Positions 8,524 through 17,109 of a DNA stretch of 64,000 bases are shown here, piece after piece. Under the pieces are notes generated by a model. That model had not been told where the DNA came from, did not search any database, and saw nothing but the letters and a program-made list of their open reading frames with translations. The stretch's first letter is position 1; every line of letters starts with the position of its first letter. A program made the position numbers and the translations under genes. Source of the stretch: Aeromicrobium panaciterrae (GTDB lineage Bacteria; Actinomycetota; Actinomycetes; Propionibacteriales; Nocardioidaceae); contig NZ_JAVDWH010000001.1 of the NCBI RefSeq assembly GCF_031457275.1, positions 1,922,001-1,986,000 of the forward strand, given 5' to 3'.

Positions 8524-8541
8524 TAGGCTGGGGGCACCATG
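8524..8541 (+). promoter_or_regulatory. Near-leaderless promoter of ubiA-dprE1-dprE2
   Basis: TAGGCT at 8524-8529 lies nine bases before the ATG, so the transcript would begin within about three bases of the start codon. No other -10 candidate is as well placed. Confidence 0.4.
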
Positions 8542-9417
8542 CCGACTCCCCTGCGCACTGCTTCCGCCCTCGTGAGGACCATGCGGCCACGGCAGTGGAC
8601 CAAGAACGTCTTGGTGGTTGCTGCAGCCCTTTCGGCCGGCGTTCTGGGCGACGGCAACAACATCGCCATCATCACGGGCACGTTCGTCGCGTTCACCCTC
8701 GCCGCGTCGGCCGTCTATCTCTTCAACGATGCCCGCGATGTCGAGGACGATCGCAGGCATCCCCGCAAGAAGCTTCGCCCAGTCGCCGCCGGCGAGGTTT
8801 CGGTCGGCGCCGCAGTCCTGGCGTCCATCGTGGTCGCCGCCGCTGGTTTGGGGCTGGGTTTCGCGATCGATCGCGACCTCGGCATCACGCTCAGCGTCTA
8901 CATCGTGATCCAGGTGGCCTACGCGCTGTGGCTCAAGGAGCAGCCCGTCATCGACCTTGCGATCGTGTCGGCAGGATTTCTGTTGCGTGCGATCGCCGGC
9001 GGCGTCGCGATCGACGTACCCCTGTCTCAGTGGTTCTTGCTCGTCGCCTCGTTCGGATCGCTGTTCATGGTTGCCGGCAAGCGCTACTCCGAACTTCGCA
9101 GTCTGGGCAACGAGGCCGGCACCCGACGCACCCTTGAGGAGTACTCGGTCTCCTACCTACGGTTTGTGTGGACGCTCGCAGCGACCGTCACGATCACTGC
9201 GTACAGCCTCTGGGCTTTCGAGATCAAGAATCAGACCGGAGTCGACTGGCAGGCGATCTCGATCGCTCCGTTCGTCATGGGCCTTCTGCGCTATTCCGTC
9301 GACATTGACCGCGGCCTTGCCGGAGAACCCGAAGAGGCAGTCCTGCGTGACCGCGTGCTGCAGCTGATCGCTGTCTGTTGGCTCGCGATCTTCGCGATCG
9401 GCGTGTACGCCAAATGA
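8539..9417 (+). CDS. ubiA: Decaprenyl-phosphate phosphoribosyltransferase (UbiA superfamily)
   Basis: 292 aa integral membrane protein. It transfers phosphoribose from PRPP to decaprenyl phosphate, the first committed step towards decaprenyl-phosphoryl-arabinose (Rv3806c family). The prenyl/Mg-binding motif is NDARDVEDDRRHPRKKLRP (residues 63-81). The second acidic region is in the loop after GKRYSELRSLG, and about nine helices are evident. The start RxMRPRQWTKNVLVVAA is characteristic of this subfamily. The stop overlaps the dprE1 start as ATGA, and dprE2 follows, giving the complete three-gene donor-lipid pathway except the phosphatase. The identity is strongly supported by the operon. Confidence 0.93.
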   Translation: MPTPLRTASALVRTMRPRQWTKNVLVVAAALSAGVLGDGNNIAIITGTFVAFTLAASAVYLFNDARDVEDDRRHPRKKLRPVAAGEVSVGAAVLASIVVAAAGLGLGFAIDRDLGITLSVYIVIQVAYALWLKEQPVIDLAIVSAGFLLRAIAGGVAIDVPLSQWFLLVASFGSLFMVAGKRYSELRSLGNEAGTRRTLEEYSVSYLRFVWTLAATVTITAYSLWAFEIKNQTGVDWQAISIAPFVMGLLRYSVDIDRGLAGEPEEAVLRDRVLQLIAVCWLAIFAIGVYAK

Positions 9418-10760
9418 TCGAGTCACTCGCGGGTTGGGGTGGAACGAGTGCGAGCAGCGCTCGTGTGGCACGCCCGACCGACGTCGAAGCACTTCGCGAT
9501 GAGCTCAAGACCGTCGGAGAGCGCGGGCTGATCACCCGCGGGCTGGGACGCAGCTACGGCGACCCCGCGCAGAACGCCGGCGGCACCGTTCTGGACCTGA
9601 CGGACTGGGACACAATCCTGGACGTCGACACCGCGGCGCCCAACGTCCGCGTACAAGCCGGCATAAGTCTCGATCGCCTCCTTCGAGCCCTACTCCCCCT
9701 CGGTCTCTGGCTGCCTGTCGTCCCAGGCACCCGGCAAGTGACCGTCGGCGGGGCGATCGCCGCAGACGTGCACGGCAAGAACCATCACGTCGATGGCAGC
9801 TTCGGCAATCACGTGTCCGAGTTCGACATCCTGCTGGCGTCGGGCGACATCGTCACGGCGGCACCGGATGGGGACAACGCAGAGCTGTTCTGGGCGACTG
9901 TCGGCGGAATGGGACTAACCGGCGTCGTCCTCGAGGCCACAATCCAGCTCAAGGAAGTCGAGACGTCCTACTTCGTCGTCGACACCGATCGCACGGCCAA
10001 CTTGTCGCAGATGCTCACCGCACTGGAGACAGGCGATGACGACTACACCTATTCCGTCGCGTGGTTCGACACCGCGACGACCGGCGACTCGCTGGGTCGC
10101 GGAGTCATCATGCGGGGCAACACCGCATCGCGAGAGGCGCTCGACCCCGACCAACGCCGAGCAGCGCTCGAGTTTGCCGCTCCGCAGCGGGGACGCGTCC
10201 CGTTCGAGCTGCCCGTCGGACTCGTCAATCGATTCTCCGCCAAGGCCTTCAACGCGCTTTGGTATGCCAAGTCGCCGCGCCACCGCACTGACGAGATCCA
10301 GGACATCACCCAGTTCTTCCATCCGCTCGACATTGTCGGCGACTGGAATCGGGTCTACGGCCCCAAGGGTTTCTGCCAGTACCAGTTCGTCGTCCCCTTC
10401 GGCGAAGAAGCCGCGTTCACGACGATCGTCGAGACGATTGCCCAGTCAGACCACGTGTCGTCGCTCAACGTGCTGAAGCGGTTCGGTCCAGGCAATCGCG
10501 CTCCCCTGTCATTCCCGATCTCCGGCTGGACCCTGGCCGTCGATCTGCCCGTACGAGCAGGGCTCGACGCGCTGCTCAACCACCTCGACCAGCTCGTACT
10601 GGCCGCTGGCGGTCGCATCTATCTCGCCAAGGATTCGCGCATCTCGGCTGCGACCTTCGCCCAGATGTATCCCCGGCTCGATGAGTTCCGCGCTTCGCGC
10701 GCGCGTTTCGACCCCACCCATACGTTCCGATCCGACCTGTCACGACGACTCGACCTGTGA
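9414..10760 (+). CDS. dprE1: Decaprenylphospho-beta-D-ribofuranose 2-oxidase DprE1
   Basis: 448 aa FAD enzyme that oxidises the 2' hydroxyl of decaprenyl-phosphoryl-ribose, the first half of the epimerisation to the arabinose donor; acts at the periplasmic face in mycobacteria. The FAD domain of the VAO/PCMH fold shows LITRGLGRSYGDPAQNAGGTVLDL (about residues 40-63) and PGTRQVTVGGAIAADVHGKNHHVDGSFG. The C-terminal block GGRIYLAKDSRISAATFAQMYPRLDEF is typical. ATG at 9414 overlaps the ubiA stop. In the conserved GWNICVDF region of M. tuberculosis DprE1, which holds the Cys387 attacked by benzothiazinones, this protein reads GWTLAVDL, with Ala375 at that position. Confidence 0.93.
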   Translation: MIESLAGWGGTSASSARVARPTDVEALRDELKTVGERGLITRGLGRSYGDPAQNAGGTVLDLTDWDTILDVDTAAPNVRVQAGISLDRLLRALLPLGLWLPVVPGTRQVTVGGAIAADVHGKNHHVDGSFGNHVSEFDILLASGDIVTAAPDGDNAELFWATVGGMGLTGVVLEATIQLKEVETSYFVVDTDRTANLSQMLTALETGDDDYTYSVAWFDTATTGDSLGRGVIMRGNTASREALDPDQRRAALEFAAPQRGRVPFELPVGLVNRFSAKAFNALWYAKSPRHRTDEIQDITQFFHPLDIVGDWNRVYGPKGFCQYQFVVPFGEEAAFTTIVETIAQSDHVSSLNVLKRFGPGNRAPLSFPISGWTLAVDLPVRAGLDALLNHLDQLVLAAGGRIYLAKDSRISAATFAQMYPRLDEFRASRARFDPTHTFRSDLSRRLDL

Positions 10761-10767
10761 GGCACCC

Positions 10768-11520
10768 ATGATCAACGCGCTCGGCATCCCCCAGCACATC
10801 CTGTTGCTCGGAGGTACGTCCGACATTGCCCTCGCGATCGCCGAGACATACGCCGCGCAGGCCCCCAATCTGACGGTGACGCTGGCGGCCCGCTCTGGCG
10901 ATCGTCGTGACGCCGCCGTACAGCAGCTCTCTGCCAAGGGGTGCACAGTCAGCGCGGTCGACTTCGAGGCTCTCGACACTGCCAGCCATGGCGCGCTGAT
11001 TGCCGGAATCGACGGAGACATCGACCTCGCCATCGTGGCATTCGGCCTGCTCGGCGATCCCGAGGAAGCGTGGACCGATGTCGAGGTCGCTCGTGAGCTT
11101 GCCGAGGTCAACTACGTCGGCGCCGTCACGACCGGTGTTGCTCTTGCTGCGCGTATTCGCACGCAGGGCCATGGCGTGATCGTCGCGCTGTCGAGTGTGG
11201 CCGGAGAGCGGCCGCGTCGTTCCAACTTTGTCTACGGCTCAACGAAGGCCGGCTTCGACGCGTTCTACACAGGACTGGGCGAGGCATTGCGTGAGCTGGG
11301 TGGTCGCGTACTGGTGGTCCGTCCCGGTTTCGTGAAGTCCAAGATGACCGATGGCCTCGATCCCGCTCCCCTCGCGACGACTCCGGAAGCGGTGGCCGAG
11401 GCTGTGGTTGCTGCCGTACGCGACGGCAAGGAGCAGATCTGGGTTCCTGGCACGATGCGCGTCGTGATGTCAGGCCTGCGTCACGTCCCGCGGGTTATCT
11501 TCCGGCGTCTCCCGGTCTGA
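10768..11520 (+). CDS. dprE2: Decaprenylphospho-beta-D-erythro-pentofuranosid-2-ulose 2-reductase DprE2
   Basis: 250 aa short-chain dehydrogenase that reduces the DprE1 keto product to decaprenyl-phosphoryl-arabinose with NAD(P)H. The cofactor loop is LLLGGTSDIALAIAE (about residues 11-25). The catalytic Ser is in ALSSVAGERPRRSN and the Tyr/Lys pair is in FVYGSTKAGFDAF. The ATG at 10768 lies 7 bp after the dprE1 stop; an in-frame ATG further upstream lies inside dprE1 and was rejected. Its last 51 bp overlap the 3' end of the opposing membrane-protein gene. Confidence 0.93.
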   Translation: MINALGIPQHILLLGGTSDIALAIAETYAAQAPNLTVTLAARSGDRRDAAVQQLSAKGCTVSAVDFEALDTASHGALIAGIDGDIDLAIVAFGLLGDPEEAWTDVEVARELAEVNYVGAVTTGVALAARIRTQGHGVIVALSSVAGERPRRSNFVYGSTKAGFDAFYTGLGEALRELGGRVLVVRPGFVKSKMTDGLDPAPLATTPEAVAEAVVAAVRDGKEQIWVPGTMRVVMSGLRHVPRVIFRRLPV

Positions 11521-13164
11521 CCTTCGTAGGGCGGCACCCACACCACCCAGCAGCGTCAGCCCGGCCAGAAGCCATGCGACTGTCATGGCCCACCGGTCAC
11601 CCGGCGCAGTTTCTGACGGCGTAGCCCCCGGCAACGCGAAGAGTCGCAATTCGTCTCCGGCAATCGGCAGCTCTTCAGCACCAGCGATCAGCGCGAGCGC
11701 TTCGTCGGCCCTCGGAGCCTTGGTATCGACCACGATGATGCCGATGCCTTGCTCGGGCAGCTCAGCCAGGACCTTCGTACCGTTCAGCACCTTCCCGATC
11801 GCCGCAGCACGGGGACCCTCGCCTCTAATCGTCTCGCCAGAGACATCCAGCTCGTCATTCGTGACGGTCGTACGGCCGAAGAAGCGGCCAGCCGGATCGA
11901 ATACCGGAGTGTCGTGATTCCAGCTTGGCCGGCGGTAGGCCGAGAAAGGCAGCACGAGGATGTCGCCGCTGACATCACTTTCGGCGATCGCCGTACGGGT
12001 ATTCGTCCAGGCCGCCGGATAGGTGGCGGGCTCAAGCCTGCCGCCGACTCCCCACGCGAGATCAGGGAGCGCCGCCACCGGGAGCACGAGGCCAAGGACA
12101 GCGATCGGGGTCACCCACGCCCGGGCGTTGTGGAGGAGGGCGCATACGCCGGCACCGAAGGCGACTGCTTCGAGAGGAACCAGCAGTGCGAGCCATCGCG
12201 TCCCATCACGTACGAGACCTCCGCCCGGTACGTCGCTCACGATTCGCTCGATCAGATCGGGAACCAGCCAGCCCGCAAGAGCTAAGACGAGCCCGACCGC
12301 CCCGGCCGCAGCGAGTACGCCGAGTAGTTGCCTATCACCACGCCACACCGTTACTAGACCGACGATGATCACGACGCCGATCGCCGCGGCTATGGCAACC
12401 GTGAGGCCAAGCGTGCGCGATGTGGGCACGACTTCGCTGTTCCAGATCCCACCGAGAGTCAGGACTGAGCCAAGTCGCCCAAAATGTCCCTCACCCTGGA
12501 CCTCGAACAGCCCGACGGCAGCAGGATCCGACTGCCCGCCCGAATGCACCACTCCGGCGACGACCCACGGAAGGTTGAGAAGTCCAGCGAGCCCGAGCAC
12601 GGGAAGAACGCGCTTGCGCCCAGCGACGAGCACGATCACCAAGCCCATGAGTCCTGTTGCAGGAGTCAGCGCCGTACCCGCGAGGGCGACAACGACGATC
12701 GGCCAGCGAGGCCCTTCCTCGTCGAGCAGTGCAGCGATCAGCCACGGGATCGCTGCCGCAGCGAGGAGCAAGGGCCACTGGCCGAGCACCAGACGCTCAG
12801 CCACGAACGGATTCCACACCGCGAACGTCGCTCCGGCCAGCTGAGCCGCCAGCGGGCGATCGCGCAGCAAACGCCCGACTCCGGTCGCGATCAGGAACAG
12901 CGCCGCAAACAGGACGATCCGTTGAACGACGGCCGCCGGAATGACACTGCCCAGCAGCGCGACCACGGCGTCAGATGGGACCGCTCGCGGCAGCGCCGAA
13001 CCCAGGCCCCAGAGCTCGGCCCGATCGAGGTCGAGATGCGGGACCCAGACCATGTCGTACGACAGAACGTAGCCTCGCGCGAACAGCGGCGCGCACACGG
13101 CGAGAGCCAGAACGGCGGCCCACAGCGGCACGATCGAGCGCCTCAGATGATCGCGATGCGACAC
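11470..13164 (-). CDS. Large polytopic membrane protein, GT-C-like, unknown function
   Basis: 564 aa. It starts with a helix (IVPLWAAVLALAVCAPLFARGYVLSYDMVWVPHLDLDRAELWGLGSALPRAVPSDAVVALLGS), in which the first outer loop carries Asp residues as in GT-C glycosyltransferases. About twelve helices follow, then a 150-residue outer domain (SDVSGDILVLPFSAYRRPSWNHDTPVFDPAGRFF...), and a last helix. I prefer the GTG at 13164, five bases after AAAGGG, over the GTG at 13197. It lies between dprE2 and the flippase, so a role in making or exporting envelope polysaccharide is likely, but no catalytic assignment is supported. The 3' end overlaps dprE2 convergently by 51 bp. Confidence 0.72.
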   Translation of the reverse strand: MSHRDHLRRSIVPLWAAVLALAVCAPLFARGYVLSYDMVWVPHLDLDRAELWGLGSALPRAVPSDAVVALLGSVIPAAVVQRIVLFAALFLIATGVGRLLRDRPLAAQLAGATFAVWNPFVAERLVLGQWPLLLAAAAIPWLIAALLDEEGPRWPIVVVALAGTALTPATGLMGLVIVLVAGRKRVLPVLGLAGLLNLPWVVAGVVHSGGQSDPAAVGLFEVQGEGHFGRLGSVLTLGGIWNSEVVPTSRTLGLTVAIAAAIGVVIIVGLVTVWRGDRQLLGVLAAAGAVGLVLALAGWLVPDLIERIVSDVPGGGLVRDGTRWLALLVPLEAVAFGAGVCALLHNARAWVTPIAVLGLVLPVAALPDLAWGVGGRLEPATYPAAWTNTRTAIAESDVSGDILVLPFSAYRRPSWNHDTPVFDPAGRFFGRTTVTNDELDVSGETIRGEGPRAAAIGKVLNGTKVLAELPEQGIGIIVVDTKAPRADEALALIAGAEELPIAGDELRLFALPGATPSETAPGDRWAMTVAWLLAGLTLLGGVGAALRRSDRETPEDNPRDVTQA

Positions 13165-13200
13165 ATTGGCCCTTTCGTCGTGGCGTCGGCCAGCCACGGC

Positions 13201-13215
13201 TATTGTGCCGTGGTG
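13201..13215 (+). promoter_or_regulatory. Leaderless promoter of the flippase gene
   Basis: TATTGT (13201-13206), six bases, then GTG at 13213. There is no Shine-Dalgarno before this start. Confidence 0.5.
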
Positions 13216-14415
13216 AGGTCCAAGCGGCAGGCAATGACCGGGGGAACTCTCGTCGCCGCCGGAATGATGGGCATGAACCTCGCCGTCTACGGCTTCAACA
13301 TCGTCTCAGCGCGCATGCTCGTCCCGCACGAATTCGGTGCCCTCACGGCACTGCTCGGCATCATCTTGGTCGGAAACGTCGCATCACTCGGCCTCCAGGC
13401 GGTGACCGCGCGTCGACTGGCGGTCGACCCCGACCAACGCGAGCAGATCATCAGCGCAACCGCCGGTGTGACGATCATGGTCGCGATCGGCGTGGGCGCC
13501 ATCGTCGCCGCGTCAACTGTCGTCCTGACCCCAGTACTCAAGCTCGACAGCTACTGGCCCGTCATCCTGTGCGGCGCCGCGCTCGTACCGCTGACGATCA
13601 TGGGTGCCGAGGCTGGTGTTGCACAGGGCACCTCACGCTGGGGTGCACTCACTGCAATCTTCCTCGGCAACGGCATCGGCCGGATCGTCGGTGGCTCAAT
13701 CGCGCTGATCGTGTCCCCCACCACGACCTCCGCCATGGTGGGCGTCGCAGCCGGATCATGGGTCCCCGTGCTCGCCGGCGCGAGGCTGCTCATGGGACAT
13801 TCCGACGGCGGACACCCGATCAGTCGTCGCCCGCTCATTCGTGAGGCCGTGCTGTCGACTCACGCTTTGCTCGCCTACTTCGTACTCAGCAATCTGGATT
13901 CACTGATCGCCCGCAACCGATTCGACGGTCACGAAAGCGGCCTGTACGCATCCGGCTTGATCCTGGCCAAGGCCGCGTTGTTTTTCCCCCAGTTCGTCAG
14001 CGTGGTCCTGTTCCCGGACCTCGCGCGCGCAACCACTCACCACGCTCGACTTCGAGCCGTGACGCTGGTCGCCGGATTCGGAGCGCTCGCGGTCGCAGCG
14101 ACTGCCCTGTTGCCGCGTGTGGCGCTCATCCTGGTGGGTGGCGATCAGTACAAAGAGGTCACTGATCGACTGTGGCTGTTCGCGCTCGCGGGTTCCCTGC
14201 TCGCGATCGTGCACCTGCTGGTGTTTGACGCGCTGGCACGCCATGCGCATGGAGTGGTCGTGATGCTGTGGGGCGCCGTTGTCGCCGTTGTCGCTGCGGC
14301 GTACGGACTTGGCGTCGGGTTCACGGGGCTGGTGGTCACCGTGACTCTTGTCGCCGCCGCACTGGCCGCGATCGTCTGGCTCACGCCAGGTGAGCGCACC
14401 GACGCTCCGCACTAG
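13213..14415 (+). CDS. MOP-superfamily polysaccharide flippase (Wzx/MurJ-like)
   Basis: 400 aa with 11-12 predicted helices. The N-terminus GGTLVAAGMMGMNLAVYGFNIVSARMLVPHEFGALTALLGI has the fold's typical first helices and the AR(M)LxPxEFG motif seen in oligosaccharide/lipid-linked sugar exporters. Expected to move a lipid-linked glycan across the cytoplasmic membrane. The GTG start at 13213 fits a leaderless transcript; longer frames run back through the divergent gene and are not coding. The stop TAG abuts the opposing polA stop with no bases between. Confidence 0.8.
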   Translation: MRSKRQAMTGGTLVAAGMMGMNLAVYGFNIVSARMLVPHEFGALTALLGIILVGNVASLGLQAVTARRLAVDPDQREQIISATAGVTIMVAIGVGAIVAASTVVLTPVLKLDSYWPVILCGAALVPLTIMGAEAGVAQGTSRWGALTAIFLGNGIGRIVGGSIALIVSPTTTSAMVGVAAGSWVPVLAGARLLMGHSDGGHPISRRPLIREAVLSTHALLAYFVLSNLDSLIARNRFDGHESGLYASGLILAKAALFFPQFVSVVLFPDLARATTHHARLRAVTLVAGFGALAVAATALLPRVALILVGGDQYKEVTDRLWLFALAGSLLAIVHLLVFDALARHAHGVVVMLWGAVVAVVAAAYGLGVGFTGLVVTVTLVAAALAAIVWLTPGERTDAPH

Positions 14416-17079
14416 CTAGTGGCCGGCTTCGTGCCATGTCTTGCCGATGCCGACGGAGACGTCGAGTGCCACGGACATGTCGGCCGCTGACGCCATCTGC
14501 TCGCGTACGAGCTTCTCCAGCTGCTCGAGCTCACCTGGCGCGACTTCGAAGACGAGCTCGTCATGAACCTGCAGGAGCATCCGTGAACTGAGGCCGGCCG
14601 CATCGATCGCACGCTCGACGTTGAGCATGGCCACCTTGATGATGTCGGCGGCTGATCCCTGGATCGGCGCGTTGAGGGCCATCCGTTCCGCCATTTCGCG
14701 GCGCTGGCGGTTGTCGCTCACCAAGTCGGGGAGATAGCGGCGTCGGCCGAGAATCGTCTCGGTGAAGCCGGTCTGTCTCGCCTCGTCGACGAGACCACGG
14801 AGGTAGTCGCGTACGCCACCGAAACGCGAGAAGTAGTCATCCATGAGCCCCTGCGCCTCGCCCGTGGAGATGTTGAGCTGAGCGCTGAGTCCGTAGGAAG
14901 ACAGTCCGTAAGCAAGTCCGTAGTTCATGGCCTTGATGCGAGCCCGCAGCTCGGTGTCGACCTCTTCGGCCGGAACCGAGAACACCTTGGATGCCGTGAC
15001 CGTATGGAAGTCCTCACCTGACTTGAACGCCTCAATCAGATCGGCGTCCTCCGACAGATGAGCCATGATGCGCATCTCGATCTGGCTGTAGTCAGCGGTC
15101 AGCAGCGTCTCGTAGCCCTCGCCGACACAAAACGCCTCGCGAATGCGGCGGCCAGATGCCGTACGGATCGGGATGTTCTGCAGGTTGGGGTCGTTGGAGC
15201 TCAGTCGTCCGGTCGCCGCGATGGTCTGCGCGTACGTCGTGTGGATGCGGCCGTCCTCGGAGATCGACTTGCGCAGCCCATCCACGGTCTGACGCAGCCG
15301 GGTGACATCACGGTGCTCGAGCAGGTGCTGCAGGAACGGATGTTCAGTCTTGTCATACAGCGACTGGAGCGCCTCGGCATCCGTTGTGTAGCCAGTCTTG
15401 GTGCGCTTGGTCTTGGGCATGCCGAGCTCGTCGAACAGCACGACCTGGAGCTGCTTGGGCGACCCGAGGTTGATTTCCTTGCCGCCGATCGCGGCGTAGG
15501 CCTCTGACGCGGCGTCATGTGCTCGCGCAGCGAACTCCGACTCCAGGGAGATCAGATGCGCGTCATCGATCGCAATGCCTGCGCGCTCCATACGAGCGAG
15601 AGTTGCGACCAACGGCAGCTCGACATCGTGGACCAGCGGTGTGCCACCGATCGACTCCACCTCTTCGTCCAGCACCACTGCGAGGTCGAGGGTCGCGCGC
15701 GCACGCAGCATCCCGGACTCTGCTCCAGCGTTGTCGGTATCGAAGGTGAGCTGACCGGACGGCTCCGAGTCATCGCGCAGCTCGCGCTTGAGATAGCGCA
15801 CCGAAAGATCGGCGAGGTCGTACGAACGCTGGTCGGGCCGTACGACGTAGGCCGACAACGCGGTGTCAGCGGCAACGCCCTCGAGCGACCAGCCGCGTGC
15901 GGCGAGTGCGAGAGCCGGACCCTTGACGTCGTGCAGCACCTTGGGTCGTTGCGGATCTGCAAGCCAGGCTGCGATCGAGGCGTCGTCTTCAGCGGTGATC
16001 TCGTCCACGTTGATCCAGGCGGCGGCCGCATCGGAGGCGATGGCCATACCGACGACATCGCCTGTGCCGCGGCCCCAGGAACCCTGCACGTGGATTCCAA
16101 GGCGAACGCCCGGCGTCGCGTGCTCGTCGAGCCATGCAGCCACAGCACCTGGTTGGACGTTGACCCCATCGAGGTCGAAGCCCTCCTCGGTCTGCGGTTC
16201 GACTTCACCGAAAGCCTCGAACAGTCGGACGCGGAGCGCATTGAACTCAAGTGCGTCGAAGACCGTATGAATCGCCTCGCGATCCCAGACGGTGTCGAAG
16301 CCCAGATCGGCTGGACCGGCTGGCAGATCCAGGTCACGTATCAGCGCATTGATGCGACGGTTGCGCAGCACATCATCAAGGTGCTCCCTCAGCGACTCCC
16401 CTGCCTTGCCGGGGATGTTGTCGACGTCGGCGACGAGTGCATCGAGCGTTCCGTACTGATTGATCCATTTCGCAGCCGTCTTGGGCCCGACACCCGGCAC
16501 GCCGGGGAGGTTGTCGCTCGTCTCGCCTACGAGCGCTGCAATGTCGGGATAGTGCTCGGGGGTGACGGCGTACTTCTCCTCGACCGCGGTCGGCGTCATA
16601 CGCGCCAAGTCCGAGACGCCCTTGCGGGGATAGAGGACTGTCGTCTGCTCGGTGACGAGCTGCAACGCATCGCGGTCGCCCGTGCAGATCAGTACTTCCA
16701 TGCCGGCCGACTCGGCCCGCGTCGCCAAGGTGCCGATGATGTCGTCAGCCTCGAAGCCGACCTTCTCGAACGTCTGGATGTGCAGAGCGTCGAGGATTTC
16801 CTTGATCAACGGGATCTGACCGTTGAACTCTGGCGGCGACTTGGAACGGTTGCCCTTGTATTCGGGGTACTGCTCCAGTCGGAAGGTCTGACGCGAGACA
16901 TCGAACGCCACGGCGACGTGCGTGGGCTTCTCATCGCGGAGGACGTTGATCAGCATCGAGGTGAACCCGAACACTGCATTGGTGCTCTGTCCCGTGGTGG
17001 TTGAGAAGTTCTCAACCGGGAGGGCGAAAAAGGCGCGGTAGGCGACGGAATGACCGTCGATCAGCAGTAGGCGGTCCAC
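14416..17079 (-). CDS. polA: DNA polymerase I
   Basis: 887 aa, the usual size for actinobacterial Pol I. It fills gaps in repair and replaces RNA primers. The N-terminal 5'-3' exonuclease domain covers residues 1-300 (LLLIDGHSVAYRAFFALP, GFEADDIIGTLATRA, CTGDRDALQLV, GVPGVGPKTAAKW). The middle exonuclease-like domain lacks the usual acidic proofreading motifs, as in Taq and mycobacterial Pol I. The polymerase domain carries motif A LLTADYSQIEMRIMAHLS (about 660-675), motif B RIKAMNYGLAYGLSSYGLS and motif C LLQVHDELVFEV (about 835-846). The GTG start follows TAGAGT by seven bases. It is a single-gene unit. Confidence 0.97.
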   Translation of the reverse strand: MDRLLLIDGHSVAYRAFFALPVENFSTTTGQSTNAVFGFTSMLINVLRDEKPTHVAVAFDVSRQTFRLEQYPEYKGNRSKSPPEFNGQIPLIKEILDALHIQTFEKVGFEADDIIGTLATRAESAGMEVLICTGDRDALQLVTEQTTVLYPRKGVSDLARMTPTAVEEKYAVTPEHYPDIAALVGETSDNLPGVPGVGPKTAAKWINQYGTLDALVADVDNIPGKAGESLREHLDDVLRNRRINALIRDLDLPAGPADLGFDTVWDREAIHTVFDALEFNALRVRLFEAFGEVEPQTEEGFDLDGVNVQPGAVAAWLDEHATPGVRLGIHVQGSWGRGTGDVVGMAIASDAAAAWINVDEITAEDDASIAAWLADPQRPKVLHDVKGPALALAARGWSLEGVAADTALSAYVVRPDQRSYDLADLSVRYLKRELRDDSEPSGQLTFDTDNAGAESGMLRARATLDLAVVLDEEVESIGGTPLVHDVELPLVATLARMERAGIAIDDAHLISLESEFAARAHDAASEAYAAIGGKEINLGSPKQLQVVLFDELGMPKTKRTKTGYTTDAEALQSLYDKTEHPFLQHLLEHRDVTRLRQTVDGLRKSISEDGRIHTTYAQTIAATGRLSSNDPNLQNIPIRTASGRRIREAFCVGEGYETLLTADYSQIEMRIMAHLSEDADLIEAFKSGEDFHTVTASKVFSVPAEEVDTELRARIKAMNYGLAYGLSSYGLSAQLNISTGEAQGLMDDYFSRFGGVRDYLRGLVDEARQTGFTETILGRRRYLPDLVSDNRQRREMAERMALNAPIQGSAADIIKVAMLNVERAIDAAGLSSRMLLQVHDELVFEVAPGELEQLEKLVREQMASAADMSVALDVSVGIGKTWHEAGH

Positions 17080-17092
17080 ACCGGCGACTCTA
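17077..17092 (-). promoter_or_regulatory. Candidate leaderless promoter of polA
   Basis: On the minus strand TAGAGT (17092-17087), seven bases, then GTG (17079). No Shine-Dalgarno precedes the start. Confidence 0.45.
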
Positions 17093-17109
17093 GATCACGA
17101 GCCCGACAC

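Noticed and set aside
12484-13212. A 243-residue N-terminal extension of the flippase
   Set aside because: It is polar, Arg/Gln-rich shadow sequence of the opposing membrane-protein gene; the first true helix begins after 13213.
14416-14612. Long open frames opposite or within polA, dnaE, gltB and the aminotransferase (hundreds of codons)
   Set aside because: They are high-GC shadow frames: arginine-, valine- and alanine-rich without family motifs, while the accepted frame carries complete catalytic motifs.
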